This document shows, one piece after another, positions 33,450 to 42,437 of a stretch of DNA of 64,000 nucleotides (its first letter is position 1; each line of letters opens with the position of its first letter). Origin of the DNA: Bacteroidetes bacterium 47-18 (lineage in GTDB: Bacteria > Bacteroidota > Bacteroidia > Chitinophagales > Chitinophagaceae); the NCBI GenBank assembly GCA_001897155.1, contig MKSF01000014.1, positions 124,001 through 188,000 on the forward strand, written 5' to 3'. Below the pieces are notes generated by a model. The model saw nothing but the letters and a program-made list of their open reading frames with translations. It made no database searches and had not been told where the DNA came from. Position numbers and translations under genes: made by a program.

Positions 33450-34979
33450 ATGAAATTGCTGAAAATTTACACTTTTTTACTTGCAATGTTCAGTATATTA
33501 GGGTGTAACGACCTGTTTGCCCAGACAATGATGCCATTGCCTGCCCCTACCTATAACTATGGTCCGTACAACGGCCATATCAGGGGGTATTGGTTTGAGG
33601 CGCCAACGAACTTCACCATCACGGGTCTGCGTGTACCGGTGGAAGCAGGTACGGGTTTGCAGACCTTGTATGTGATCGTCATTAACGACCCTGTCCCGGT
33701 TGTATGGCCTACCACGTCTACCAACTTTACCCAGCTTTATGGTGTTACGGGTGTACCTAATATGGTGATCCAGAATGTAAATATTCCCATTACCACCGGT
33801 CAGAAAGTAGCTATACTGGGTCATGCGGGTGGCATTCACACCTATGGAGCGACAGCGGCGCCCTCCAATATCGATGGCCTGCCTGTAACGCTTTACAGGA
33901 TGGGTTCTCAGAACCTGTTCACTCCCGGCACTCCTTTGCCTGATTACTGGACGGAGCCGGCCAATATCGCCCGTGTGGAAATGTATTATAATGCCTGTAC
34001 AGCTTATGATACGATACGCCCGGTAATCTGCGACAACCAGGTATTCCGTATCAATAATAAGGAATATACCGCAAGCGGTACTTATATCGACTCCTTTAAG
34101 GTAGGCAGTTGCGACAGTATCGTAACAACGATCTTAACGGTCAATCCTACTTACGAGCAAACCATTGTTGACAGCTTTTACCAGGGTGGTACCTACCATT
34201 TTAACGGGATTGATTATACTTCAGCCGGTACTTACAGGCTTAACTATCCATCCGTATATGGTTGTGACAGTGTGACCTACCTGGCGCTGAAAGAGATACC
34301 GTTCCGTGTTTATAACGTGGACACTATCATGTGTCAAGGCTATTTCTTCACTTTCCAGGGTAAGAAGTATGACCGTACCGGTATTTATTCCGATACTTTC
34401 GTTGCACCCGGTTATCATAAGGTGCTCAATCTTGACCTGACGATACGCCCCAACCCGAACCTGAAAATGACCATTAAGGATAAGGACCCCAACGAATTAT
34501 GTGCGGGTGAGCCTATTACGCTCCTGGCTTCGGGTGCTGAATCTTATGAGTGGCTCAGAAGACGTTCGCCTGTAGATGAGCGTTTATACACCGAAGCGGA
34601 GTTCAAAACCTTTGTCTATGGTCCTGAAACACCTATGGCGCTGATAGGTAAGGATGATATCGGCTGCTATACCAGGATAGAATTCGACCTGCTGGGTAAG
34701 AACTGCTGTGATTTGGCGGTGCCTACTGCCTTCAGTCCCAACGGGGATGGCCTGAACGACGGTTTCAGCGTGCTGGGCCGTCAGCCTGCAAGATATATTA
34801 TCAATATTTATAACAGGACCGGTAACCTGGTATTTACGTCTGAAAAAGTAGATGCCGTATGGGACGGAACGTTCAAAGGCCGTGAAGCGCCCCAGGATAC
34901 CTATTTTTATATTATCCAAGGTGAATGCTTTGATGGTTCCGTGATCAATAAAAAAGGAGATATCACACTGATAAGATAA
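33450..34979 (+). CDS. secreted T9SS cargo, type B C-terminal sorting domain, paralogue 1
   Basis: A 509-residue surface or secreted protein with an N-terminal signal peptide (YTFLLAMFSILGCNDLFAQ). Residues 25-186 form a unique beta-rich N-domain (GLRVPVEAGTGLQTLYVIVIND). Residues 187-330 are about three tandem 45-50-residue repeats of the form Cys, then F/Y-x-G-x-x-Y, SGTYxDxF, GCDSxxxLxLTV. The C-terminal about 85 residues (VPTAFSPNGDGLNDGF to KKGDITLIR) are the type B gliding/CHU_C domain that directs type IX secretion. From residue 187 it is almost identical to the next gene, but the N-domain is unrelated. A strong hairpin follows the stop codon. Confidence 0.92.
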   Translation: MKLLKIYTFLLAMFSILGCNDLFAQTMMPLPAPTYNYGPYNGHIRGYWFEAPTNFTITGLRVPVEAGTGLQTLYVIVINDPVPVVWPTTSTNFTQLYGVTGVPNMVIQNVNIPITTGQKVAILGHAGGIHTYGATAAPSNIDGLPVTLYRMGSQNLFTPGTPLPDYWTEPANIARVEMYYNACTAYDTIRPVICDNQVFRINNKEYTASGTYIDSFKVGSCDSIVTTILTVNPTYEQTIVDSFYQGGTYHFNGIDYTSAGTYRLNYPSVYGCDSVTYLALKEIPFRVYNVDTIMCQGYFFTFQGKKYDRTGIYSDTFVAPGYHKVLNLDLTIRPNPNLKMTIKDKDPNELCAGEPITLLASGAESYEWLRRRSPVDERLYTEAEFKTFVYGPETPMALIGKDDIGCYTRIEFDLLGKNCCDLAVPTAFSPNGDGLNDGFSVLGRQPARYIINIYNRTGNLVFTSEKVDAVWDGTFKGREAPQDTYFYIIQGECFDGSVINKKGDITLIR

Positions 34980-35004
34980 GCTGAAGAGCTTGGCTCTATA
35001 AAAG

Positions 35005-35042
35005 AAAGAGGCTGCCCGGATTAAAAAGCCGGCAGCCTCTTT
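35005..35042 (+). terminator. terminator of T9SS paralogue 1
   Basis: A 12-bp stem (35005-35016 with 35031-35042), AAAGAGGCTGCC/GGCAGCCTCTTT, ending in T residues, 26 bases after the stop. Confidence 0.85.
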
Positions 35043-35170
35043 CGGCTTTTCTGCGCTCGCTTGTGGATGCGCTTTATCCAGTGATCTGCACAGCGAGTTG
35101 TCCGGAATCTTATCAGGTGTATGGAGATTCAGAGGAACCGGATGAGACAGCCTGGTGAACGTCAGGCCTT

Positions 35171-35199
35171 TTGTAAAAAAATAATGTTGGTTAATTTTG
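35171..35199 (+). promoter_or_regulatory. promoter of T9SS paralogue 2
   Basis: TTG at 35171-35173 and TAATTTTG at 35192-35199, 18 bases apart. This fits the Bacteroidota -33/-7 layout and gives a leader of about 107 bases. Confidence 0.5.
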
Positions 35200-35312
35200 T
35201 GTAAATTAAATTTCTTTATTGTAAATTTATTGTTTAAAATATTGAGGTATGCCCGACTTTTTGCATGCTGAAGTATCGCCTTAATTATGTCTAAAATAAA
35301 TTACTGCTCCTT

Positions 35313-36857
35313 ATGAAACTTTTAAAAATACATATTTTACTGCTCATCGCCTGTTGTTCTCTGATGATGGGACGCGTAAATGCCCAGGTATCTTGTGATC
35401 TGTCGAACTACAGTACTACTTATGTATTGAATGCCAATGACTATCCCTATACTTTCGGCAACGGTATAACGGTGACCTCCACAGCAGTCGGTATTCCCAC
35501 GCTGGCCAACTTTTCCTATGCCTGTGGCGGTAATACCTTCAATACCAATGCGCCTGCTTACTGGCTGAACGCGGCTACCCAGCAGTGGATACTGACCTTC
35601 TCTTCGGTAGTGACGAACTTTACCCTGATCTGTAACGGTATCGAGGTTACGGAAGCGTTTACCGTGACGCCTTCATCAGGTACTGTTACCTTTTCCAACT
35701 TCTGCGCGGCAGGCTTTACGGCAACAGGTAATGTCATCACCTGCAATGGCCCGGGTGTAATGGGTACCATATTTACCATCAATAATCCTGCGGGCGCTAC
35801 CCAGTACACCATTACCCACAATGGCCTGATGGCCGGCGCAAGGGTAGGGCTGATGGATTGCGTCATAGGCGGCTGCGTCGCCAGGGATACCATCCGTCCT
35901 GTAATCTGCGACAATCAGGCATTTTATATCAACAGTAAGGAATATAAGACTAGCGGCACCTATATAGACACCTTTAAGATAGGTAGTTGTGACAGTATCG
36001 TTACAACGGTCTTAACGGTAAATCCCACGTACGAGCAGACCATCGTTGACAGCTTCTACGAAGGTGGCACTTATCATTATAACGGCCAGGAATATACTTC
36101 TGCCGGTACCTATAAATTGAACTACCCGTCAGTGCAGGGTTGTGACAGCGTGACCTACCTGGCGCTGAAAGAGATACCGTTCCGTGTTTATAACGTGGAC
36201 ACTATCATGTGTCAAGGCTATTTCTTCACTTTCCAGGGTAAGAAGTATGATCGCACCGGTATTTATTCCGATACTTTCGTTGCGCCCGGCTATCATAAGG
36301 TGCTCAATCTTGACCTTACGATACGTCCTAACCCGAACCTGAAAATGACCATCAAGGATAAGGATGCCAACGAATTATGTGCAGGCGAGCCGATTGTTCT
36401 CCTGGCTTCGGGTGCTGAATCTTATGAGTGGCTCAGAAGACGTTCGCCTGTAGATGAGCGTTTATATACGGAAGCGGAATTCAAAACTTTTGTTTATGGC
36501 CCTGAAACACCTATGGCACTGATTGGCAGGGATGATATCGGCTGCTATACCAGGATAGAGTTCGACCTGCTGGGTAAGAACTGCTGTGATCTCGTGGTGC
36601 CTACTGCCTTCAGTCCCAACGGGGATGGCCTGAATGACGGGTTCAGCGTGCTGGGCCGTCAGCCGGCAAGATATACCATCAATATCTATAACAGGCTTGG
36701 TAACCTGGTATTCACTGCTGAGAGGGTAGATGCTGTATGGGATGGTTCTTTCAAAGGCCGTGAAGCGCCGCAGGATACCTATTTTTACATTATCCAGGGT
36801 GAATGCTTTGACGGTTCCGTGATCAATAAGAAAGGAGATATTACACTGGTGAGGTAG
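35313..36857 (+). CDS. secreted T9SS cargo, type B C-terminal sorting domain, paralogue 2
   Basis: A 514-residue tandem paralogue of the preceding gene. It has a signal peptide (ILLLIACCSLMMGRVNAQ), then a different N-domain (residues 26-191: SCDLSNYSTTYVLNANDYPYT, GTVTFSNFCAAGFTATGN). From residue 192 to the end, 323 residues match residues 187-509 of paralogue 1 with about 24 substitutions counted by eye. They share the Cys/GCDS repeats and the type B sorting domain (VPTAFSPNGDGLNDGF). A 100-base stretch is identical in DNA (34273-34372 and 36151-36250). It is probably exported by T9SS and anchored or released at the surface; function unknown. Confidence 0.92.
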   Translation: MKLLKIHILLLIACCSLMMGRVNAQVSCDLSNYSTTYVLNANDYPYTFGNGITVTSTAVGIPTLANFSYACGGNTFNTNAPAYWLNAATQQWILTFSSVVTNFTLICNGIEVTEAFTVTPSSGTVTFSNFCAAGFTATGNVITCNGPGVMGTIFTINNPAGATQYTITHNGLMAGARVGLMDCVIGGCVARDTIRPVICDNQAFYINSKEYKTSGTYIDTFKIGSCDSIVTTVLTVNPTYEQTIVDSFYEGGTYHYNGQEYTSAGTYKLNYPSVQGCDSVTYLALKEIPFRVYNVDTIMCQGYFFTFQGKKYDRTGIYSDTFVAPGYHKVLNLDLTIRPNPNLKMTIKDKDANELCAGEPIVLLASGAESYEWLRRRSPVDERLYTEAEFKTFVYGPETPMALIGRDDIGCYTRIEFDLLGKNCCDLVVPTAFSPNGDGLNDGFSVLGRQPARYTINIYNRLGNLVFTAERVDAVWDGSFKGREAPQDTYFYIIQGECFDGSVINKKGDITLVR

Positions 36858-36864
36858 ATCATAC

Positions 36865-36919
36865 CTTCCTGATGTGACAAAAGGCGCTGCATTGCAGCGC
36901 CTTTTGTCACATCAGGAAG
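36865..36919. terminator. very long bidirectional terminator overlapping a stop codon
   Basis: A perfect palindrome with 27-base arms (36865-36891 and 36893-36919) and one central base. Inner arms are AAAAGGCGCTGC/GCAGCGCCTTTT. It lies 8 bases after T9SS paralogue 2, and the right arm contains the stop codon (36912-36914) and the last codons of the convergent methyltransferase gene. Confidence 0.85.
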
Positions 36920-38117
36920 CGGCAGGTCTGCAGAAAAGCACCGCCTTGTCCCCGGTATGCAGGGTCGTGAAGAAGAGAAACAGGTCGCCCCCGTTCTTTA
37001 TTTTATGTTTCCGTATGAGTGCCTCCGAGTTATCCGGGAAATTCCTGGTGCTGACGTTGGCCGTGAGCTGCTGCCACTGCCGGAAGTTCTTTTTCTGGTA
37101 GGGTATTACGGATGTGATCTCGAATACCTTACCGGGAAAAGACAGTAGCTCCGAAGCGGTGTACAGGTGGGAATTCGGGTGGAGCTTGGCCAGCCCGAAC
37201 GCCGTGCCCAGTTGCCGGAACTGACCGCTTTTCATAATGGCGGCATTGGGCAGGTACAGGTATTGTTGCGGCAGGTCATAGCGTACCCCGGCATCATCCC
37301 CGGCACCGTAGGTCGTTTCCCAGGTATCCGTATGGTCTTTCTTTATATTGGCCGTATGGATAAGCGGCGGCGCTGCGGCAGGATGAAGGGTATCAATGTG
37401 AAACAGCAATTCCTTGACCTCGTTGTCCGTAGCCAGTATGAAAATATGTGCTATATGCCCCAGCTTGTTCATCGTGTCCTGTATATCCAGCAGGGGAGAC
37501 GTTTTGATCCAGATATGCCGGGCCCTGGACGAGAAAAGGGGCCAGTGCCCGAAAATGTCGGGTGTGCAATCTTCCAGCAGGAAAACTTTCTGCTGCCGGT
37601 CGTTGCGCCTGGCAGGGTCCAGGTAGAGGGTATCGAAAGTAAGATTGCTGTCCTGCAGGTACCTAATGCAGTCATCCTGTATGCAGGTGATATGCGCTGC
37701 GCCCAGTTGCCGGAAATTATGCGCGGCTATATGGCTGAGGCTGCTGTCCCTTTCTATATGCAGGACGGTATCGAAATTGTCGGATAGCACGAATGTATCC
37801 ACGCCGAATCCTCCCGTAAGGTCAGCCATTGAGCCGCCCTTTATAAATTGTGACTTGTACCGGGCTGTCTGTTCGGAAGAGGTCTGCTCAATGGAAAGTG
37901 CCGGGGGATAAATAATATTGGCCGTACGGAACCAGGTCGGCAGCTTTTTTTCTGATTTTTTCCTGGATTGTATCTGCTGCAGGAGTGCGGTCCTTGGTAT
38001 CTGTGGAAAGGGATGCTGCTGCAATGCCAGCTCACGGATATCATCATGCGTATGGGCTGCTATGAATGCCTGTACTTCGGGCGCTAAAAGGGCTGTTATA
38101 TCCGTATGTTCGGTCAT
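36912..38117 (-). CDS. THUMP-like (PG_1098-type) SAM-dependent methyltransferase
   Basis: A 401-residue class I methyltransferase of a Bacteroidota family with a helical N-domain, a Rossmann core and a C-terminal ferredoxin-like THUMP-like part. The SAM loop is MADLTGGFGVDTFVLSD, with acidic ends VLHIERD and the catalytic-type motif TLYLDPARRND. Family members are thought to modify RNA, but I know of no firm substrate. The last codons lie inside the terminator palindrome shared with the convergent T9SS gene, so the 3' coding end doubles as the transcription stop. It is a single gene. Confidence 0.85.
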   Translation of the reverse strand: MTEHTDITALLAPEVQAFIAAHTHDDIRELALQQHPFPQIPRTALLQQIQSRKKSEKKLPTWFRTANIIYPPALSIEQTSSEQTARYKSQFIKGGSMADLTGGFGVDTFVLSDNFDTVLHIERDSSLSHIAAHNFRQLGAAHITCIQDDCIRYLQDSNLTFDTLYLDPARRNDRQQKVFLLEDCTPDIFGHWPLFSSRARHIWIKTSPLLDIQDTMNKLGHIAHIFILATDNEVKELLFHIDTLHPAAAPPLIHTANIKKDHTDTWETTYGAGDDAGVRYDLPQQYLYLPNAAIMKSGQFRQLGTAFGLAKLHPNSHLYTASELLSFPGKVFEITSVIPYQKKNFRQWQQLTANVSTRNFPDNSEALIRKHKIKNGGDLFLFFTTLHTGDKAVLFCRPAAS

Positions 38118-38357
38118 ATCAGGAAAAAATGGATTGTCTTGTTGAATGCTGAAAGCGTGCGGGCATCGCGGAATGCTGCTTTATTGTTGTCCGTTGCCGG
38201 CAGCGCTCCCGCAACGGGATAGCCCGGTCTGCTTATGTACGTGCAAAATTACCAAATATAGCTTTGCGGTTATCAGTAAATATTAAGGCGGGCTGCTTTG
38301 CGGGACGGCTGCTTATTTTTAATCTGCCATATTTTAAGCCTGATACACCAAATATTG

Positions 38358-38365
38358 TAAATTTG
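38358..38365 (+). promoter_or_regulatory. serS promoter -7 element
   Basis: TAAATTTG matches TAnnTTTG, 35 bases before the serS start. No exact -33 TTG is present. Confidence 0.4.
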
Positions 38366-38400
38366 CTTTCTTAATTTATTTTATACAAATAATACTTGCA

Positions 38401-39672
38401 ATGTTACAGATACAGCTCTTCCGCCAGGACAAGGAAAGAATCATTGAAGGTCTGAAGAAAAAGAATTTCAAAAACTTGGAAATAGTGGATGAAATTATTG
38501 CTTTGGATGAACAGAAAAGACAGATCCAGCAAACTTCTGAAACGTTCCAGGCGCAGGTCAACCAGGCCTCCCGGGAGATCGGTCAGTTGATGGCTGCCGG
38601 GAATAAAGAGGAGGCGGAAGCCAAAAGATCGGAAGTGAACCGCCTGAAAGAGGACGCTAAGGCTGCCGGTGTCCAGCTGGGGGAGCTGGAAGCCAGGCTG
38701 GAAGAATTGCTGGTGCAGATTCCCAACCTGCCGCATACATCTGTTCCGGAAGGAAAAACTCCGGAAGACAATGAAGTGGTGAGAACAGGCGGCCCTATGC
38801 CGGAGCTGGGAGCCGGGGCGCTGCCGCACTGGGATATTACCACTAAATATAACCTGATAGATTTCGAGCTGGGCACCAAGATCACGGGTTCCGGTTTCCC
38901 TGTTTATATCAACAAGGGCGCGCGTTTGCAGCGGGCGCTGATCAGCTTTTTCCTGGATTTTAATATTGCAGGCGGCTATACGGAGTATTACCCGCCTCAT
39001 ATGGTCAATGCCGCTTCCGCCTATGGTACCGGCCAGCTCCCGGACAAAGAGGGGCAGATGTACCATATGCAGACCGATAATTTCTATATGATCCCGACAG
39101 CAGAGGTGCCTGTGACCAATATTTACCGTGATGAGATCGTGAAAGCGGAGCAACTGCCCATCAGGATGACCGCCTATACACCCTGCTTCCGGAGGGAGGC
39201 GGGCAGCTACGGTAAGGATGTGAGAGGTCTGAACCGCCTGCACCAGTTCGATAAGGTAGAGCTGGTACAGCTGGTGAAGCCGGAGCGCTCTTATGAAACG
39301 CTGGAAGAGATGGCGCTGCATATAGAAAAGCTGCTGCATGAGCTGGAATTGCCTTACAGGGTGCTGCGCTTGTGCGGGGGCGATATGAGCTTTACATCCG
39401 CGCTGACCTATGACTTCGAGGTGTACAGCGCCGCGCAGGGCAGATGGCTGGAAGTAAGCTCCGTATCTAATTTTGAAAATTACCAGACGAACAGGATGAA
39501 GATACGTTACAAGGATGAGCAGGGTAAAACGCAGCTGGTACATTCCCTGAACGGCAGTTCTCTGGCCTTACCGCGCATTATGGCCTGCCTGCTGGAAAAC
39601 CACCAGACACCGGAAGGTATCAGGCTGCCGAAAGCCTTAGTGCCTTACTTCGGAAGCGGGATAATTAATTAA
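38401..39672 (+). CDS. serS: serine--tRNA ligase
   Basis: A 423-residue class II aminoacyl-tRNA synthetase charging tRNA-Ser (and tRNA-Sec where present). The N-terminal about 110 residues form the long antiparallel coiled coil that grips the tRNA long arm (KERIIEGLKKKNFKNLEIVDEIIALDEQKRQ). Motif 2 is CFRREAGSYGKDVRGLNRLHQFDKVEL and motif 3 is NGSSLALPRIMACLLENHQ. The length and the end PKALVPYFG are typical. It is a single gene followed by a GC-rich hairpin. Confidence 0.97.
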   Translation: MLQIQLFRQDKERIIEGLKKKNFKNLEIVDEIIALDEQKRQIQQTSETFQAQVNQASREIGQLMAAGNKEEAEAKRSEVNRLKEDAKAAGVQLGELEARLEELLVQIPNLPHTSVPEGKTPEDNEVVRTGGPMPELGAGALPHWDITTKYNLIDFELGTKITGSGFPVYINKGARLQRALISFFLDFNIAGGYTEYYPPHMVNAASAYGTGQLPDKEGQMYHMQTDNFYMIPTAEVPVTNIYRDEIVKAEQLPIRMTAYTPCFRREAGSYGKDVRGLNRLHQFDKVELVQLVKPERSYETLEEMALHIEKLLHELELPYRVLRLCGGDMSFTSALTYDFEVYSAAQGRWLEVSSVSNFENYQTNRMKIRYKDEQGKTQLVHSLNGSSLALPRIMACLLENHQTPEGIRLPKALVPYFGSGIIN

Positions 39673-39727
39673 GGCACCAGATACCGTAAGACCATACGGG
39701 CAGGCACCTTTGCCTGTTACTTTATAT

Positions 39728-39755
39728 CAACGTCCCGCATAGCAGCGGGACGTTG
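39728..39755 (+). terminator. hairpin after serS
   Basis: An 11-bp stem (39728-39738 with 39745-39755), CAACGTCCCGC/GCGGGACGTTG, 55 bases after the serS stop. It lacks a clear T run, so termination strength is uncertain. Confidence 0.55.
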
Positions 39756-39947
39756 GCGTATAGATGCTATTGCAGGAAAGGCCGGCCGGCAAGGTGCCGC
39801 TGCCCCGGCAGACCAGTGGCGCCGGGTTAAAATAAAAACCGTATTCCCGGTATATTTTTATATATTATTATCGAAATTTGCCGGTGGTGAGCATGCTTAT
39901 GGTATGGCGACCGTCAAACTTCATCGTTTTTGTTAAATCTTACACTT

Positions 39948-40370
39948 ATGATACAACGCATCCAAACTTTATGGTTCCTGGCGGCAATAGTCGTGCTGGG
40001 CCTTACGTTCATGCTGGCGCTTTACCGTTCGCCCGATGTGAGAACCTACCCCAATTTTTACCTGGGAGAAACCGTTCTGGGTATAATATGTACAGCCGTT
40101 ACCATATTGCTTACAGGCTATACCCTGATCCTGTTCAAGAACAGGAAGCGGCAGAGCACCTTTGGCTGGTTATCCATCATTGCTGCTTTAGGCACTTTTG
40201 CCTGTCTGTACCTGGCCTGTGAAAATTACCTGGAGACCAACCAGGTTGTGGGCGGCAGCTATTGGTTCGGGCTGTTCATGCCGCTGGTCAGCGTGGTGTT
40301 CATCTTTTTGGGACTGCTGGGTGTCAGGAAGGATGAAAAATTAATAAAATCATTAGACAGACTCAGATAA
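39948..40370 (+). CDS. DUF4293 four-helix membrane protein
   Basis: 140 residues with four hydrophobic helices (LWFLAAIVVLGLTFMLALY, LGIICTAVTILLTGYTLILF, LSIIAALGTFACLYLAC, GLFMPLVSVVFIFLGLLGV) and a basic C-terminus. The opening MIQRIQTLWFLAA is the hallmark of the DUF4293 family, found throughout Bacteroidota, with no known role. ATG 39948 is chosen because it gives this exact conserved start. The aminotransferase gene begins 10 bases downstream, so the two are likely cotranscribed. Confidence 0.85.
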   Translation: MIQRIQTLWFLAAIVVLGLTFMLALYRSPDVRTYPNFYLGETVLGIICTAVTILLTGYTLILFKNRKRQSTFGWLSIIAALGTFACLYLACENYLETNQVVGGSYWFGLFMPLVSVVFIFLGLLGVRKDEKLIKSLDRLR

Positions 40371-40380
40371 AAATATCATT

Positions 40381-41517
40381 ATGCAGCAATTACAGATGGT
40401 CGATCTTAAACGCCAGTATGAAAAGATCAAAACGGAAGTAGATACGGCCATTCAGGAGGTGATCAACAGCGCAGCGTTTATTAACGGTCCGGATGTGAAA
40501 GCGTTTTCCCATGAGCTGGAAGCGTATTTAGGCGTAAAGCATGTCATCCCCTGTGCCAACGGTACGGATGCCTTACAGATCGCCCTTATGGCGCTGGGCC
40601 TGCAGCCCGGCGATGAGGTGATCACCCCTTCCTTTACTTTTATAGCCACGGTGGAAGTGGTCGCGTTGCTGAAGCTGAAGCCCGTGTTCGCAGATGTGGA
40701 CAGGGATACGTTCACGATGAACGCGGAAAGTCTCAGGAATGCCATTACACCTGCTACCAAAGCCATTATCCCGGTTCATTTATACGGTCAGTGCAGCAAT
40801 ATGGAGGAGATACTCGCGATTGCACAGGAGCATAATATCCCGGTGATCGAAGACAATGCCCAGGCGATAGGAGGGTATTACCAGGAAGACGGCTCCCGGA
40901 AAAGAACAGGGAGCATGGGCCTGATCGGCTGCACCTCCTTCTTCCCGTCCAAGAACCTGGGATGCTACGGTGACGGCGGCGCTATCTTTACCAATGATGA
41001 TACGCTGGCGCATCTGATGCGTAAAATATGCAGTCACGGCTCCGAGAACAGGTATTACCATGAGATCGTAGGCGTGAACAGCAGGCTGGACAGCATTCAG
41101 GCCGCGGTGCTCCGCATTAAGCTGCGTCACCTGGATGCCTATTGCGATGCCCGCAGGAGCGCTGCCGCCTATTATGATAAGGCTTTTGCCGGTAACCCCA
41201 GCATCACTGTACCTTTTGTGCCGGACTACAGCCATCACGTATACCACCAGTACACGCTGATCCTGGAGAACGTGGACCGAAACAAGGTGCAGGAAGAGCT
41301 GGCCGCATTGGGCATACCCAGCATGATCTATTACCCCGTGCCCTGCCACCAGCAGGAAATGTTCGCGGCGCTGGGCGGCAGTTCATATGTCTTGCCGCAT
41401 ACGGATTATTTAACGCCGCGTGTGCTTTCTCTCCCTATCCATACGGAGCTGACAGATGAAGAGCTTGAGTTTATTTCCAAGAACGTCAACGAGGTCGTCA
41501 GCAGGCTGGCGCAATAA
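40381..41517 (+). CDS. DegT/DnrJ/EryC1/StrS-type sugar aminotransferase
   Basis: A 378-residue PLP enzyme of the sugar-nucleotide aminotransferase family. Motifs are FINGPDVKAFSHELEAYLG, CANGTDALQIAL and GDEVITPSFTFIATVE. IEDNAQAIGG provides the cofactor Asp, and FFPSKNLGCYGDGGAI the Schiff-base Lys191. It converts a keto-sugar nucleotide to an amino sugar (WlbC/WbpE-like) for surface glycans. It follows the DUF4293 gene by 10 bases. A Wza/Wzc export pair lies 2 kb downstream and a glycosyltransferase at 61.4 kb, but no complete glycan cluster is present here. Confidence 0.9.
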   Translation: MQQLQMVDLKRQYEKIKTEVDTAIQEVINSAAFINGPDVKAFSHELEAYLGVKHVIPCANGTDALQIALMALGLQPGDEVITPSFTFIATVEVVALLKLKPVFADVDRDTFTMNAESLRNAITPATKAIIPVHLYGQCSNMEEILAIAQEHNIPVIEDNAQAIGGYYQEDGSRKRTGSMGLIGCTSFFPSKNLGCYGDGGAIFTNDDTLAHLMRKICSHGSENRYYHEIVGVNSRLDSIQAAVLRIKLRHLDAYCDARRSAAAYYDKAFAGNPSITVPFVPDYSHHVYHQYTLILENVDRNKVQEELAALGIPSMIYYPVPCHQQEMFAALGGSSYVLPHTDYLTPRVLSLPIHTELTDEELEFISKNVNEVVSRLAQ

Positions 41518-41680
41518 GCGATCATCTTATATTTTCCACTTCCGGGACAGCAAGGGTTTCCATAAAGAAACGATGCCTGTCCCGGCTTTATTTATATGGC
41601 ATCCTTATCAAGCATGGTTTGTTCCGGCGGCATTGCCGGGCAGGAGCAGGGTAAATGACGCACATCCGCCTGCTATTGCT

Positions 41681-41688
41681 TATTTTTG
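41681..41688 (+). promoter_or_regulatory. RsmI-like gene promoter -7 element
   Basis: TATTTTTG fits TAnnTTTG, 29 bases before the start at 41718. No -33 TTG at ideal spacing. Confidence 0.35.
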
Positions 41689-41717
41689 TGCCCGGTATTC
41701 ACAAATTGTCACACTCT

Positions 41718-42437
41718 ATGAACAACAGCATACGCGGTACCCTGTATCTTATTCCTATCCCTATTGCGGAAGGACAGCTCAATACCATCCCGGAATCGGT
41801 CCGGCAACTGACAGTACGGCTGAAGTATTTTTTCGTGGAGAATGTGCGTACGGCGCGCAGGTATCTGAAGCAGCTGGACAAGAGCATTCATATAGACAGT
41901 ATACAGTTCTCCGAGATCAATCACCGTCATCCCGCTGATCTGAACCTGCTGCAGGAGTGGCTGGAAGCGGGACATGAGATTGGTGTGATGAGCGAGGCCG
42001 GCTGCCCGGGCATAGCTGATCCCGGGAGCGTGCTGGTGGCCAAGGCCCAGGATATGGGTGCACCGGTGGCGCCGCAGGTAGGTCCGTCTTCCGTATTCCT
42101 GGCCCTGATGGGCTCGGGCTTCAATGGCCAGAACTTTCGCTTCGGCGGCTACCTGCCGGTTAAAAATCCCCTGCGCCAGAAAGCATTGCGCCAGATGGAA
42201 GACTGGTCGGCACAGCGGGACGAGACCCAGATATTCATAGAAACGCCTTACAGGAACCAGCAACTGATAGAAGACCTGATACAATATTGCAAAGGCACTA
42301 CCAGGCTGTGCATTGCGGCCAATATGACCGCGGAGAATCAGTTTATCAAGACATTGACCTTAACGGAATGGAAGAAGCATTATAAATTGCTGGATCTGCA
42401 GAAGACGCCCTGCATTTTTCTGGTATATGCCGGTTAG
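41718..42437 (+). CDS. RsmI-like tetrapyrrole-methylase-fold SAM methyltransferase
   Basis: 239 residues of the tetrapyrrole methylase fold. GTLYLIPIPIAEG replaces the usual RsmI GTLYLVATPIGN. MSEAGCPGIADPG, with its Pro-Gly loop, corresponds to the SDAGTPLISDPG motif, and APVAPQVGPSSVFLALMGSGF follows. RsmI methylates C1402 ribose in 16S rRNA. This shorter Bacteroidota family differs in the first motif and lacks the C-terminal domain, so it may be a paralogue with another substrate. ATG 41718 is preferred over an upstream codon at 41655, which precedes the -7 element. It ends 4 bases into the convergent PaaE-like gene. Confidence 0.82.
   Translation: MNNSIRGTLYLIPIPIAEGQLNTIPESVRQLTVRLKYFFVENVRTARRYLKQLDKSIHIDSIQFSEINHRHPADLNLLQEWLEAGHEIGVMSEAGCPGIADPGSVLVAKAQDMGAPVAPQVGPSSVFLALMGSGFNGQNFRFGGYLPVKNPLRQKALRQMEDWSAQRDETQIFIETPYRNQQLIEDLIQYCKGTTRLCIAANMTAENQFIKTLTLTEWKKHYKLLDLQKTPCIFLVYAG

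Larger units (their letters stand above)
34980..35312. other. intergenic interval between the T9SS paralogues
   Basis: 333 bases without a gene. It contains the terminator at 35005-35042, about 120 bases in which I see nothing, and a promoter with a long AT-rich leader before the second paralogue. The segment ATTGTAAATTTAT is shared with the leader of paralogue 1 (near 33352), suggesting the duplication included upstream DNA. Confidence 0.6.

Noticed and set aside
38404-39543. 379-codon frame antisense to serS
   Set aside because: Complement of a clear seryl-tRNA synthetase; no independent features.
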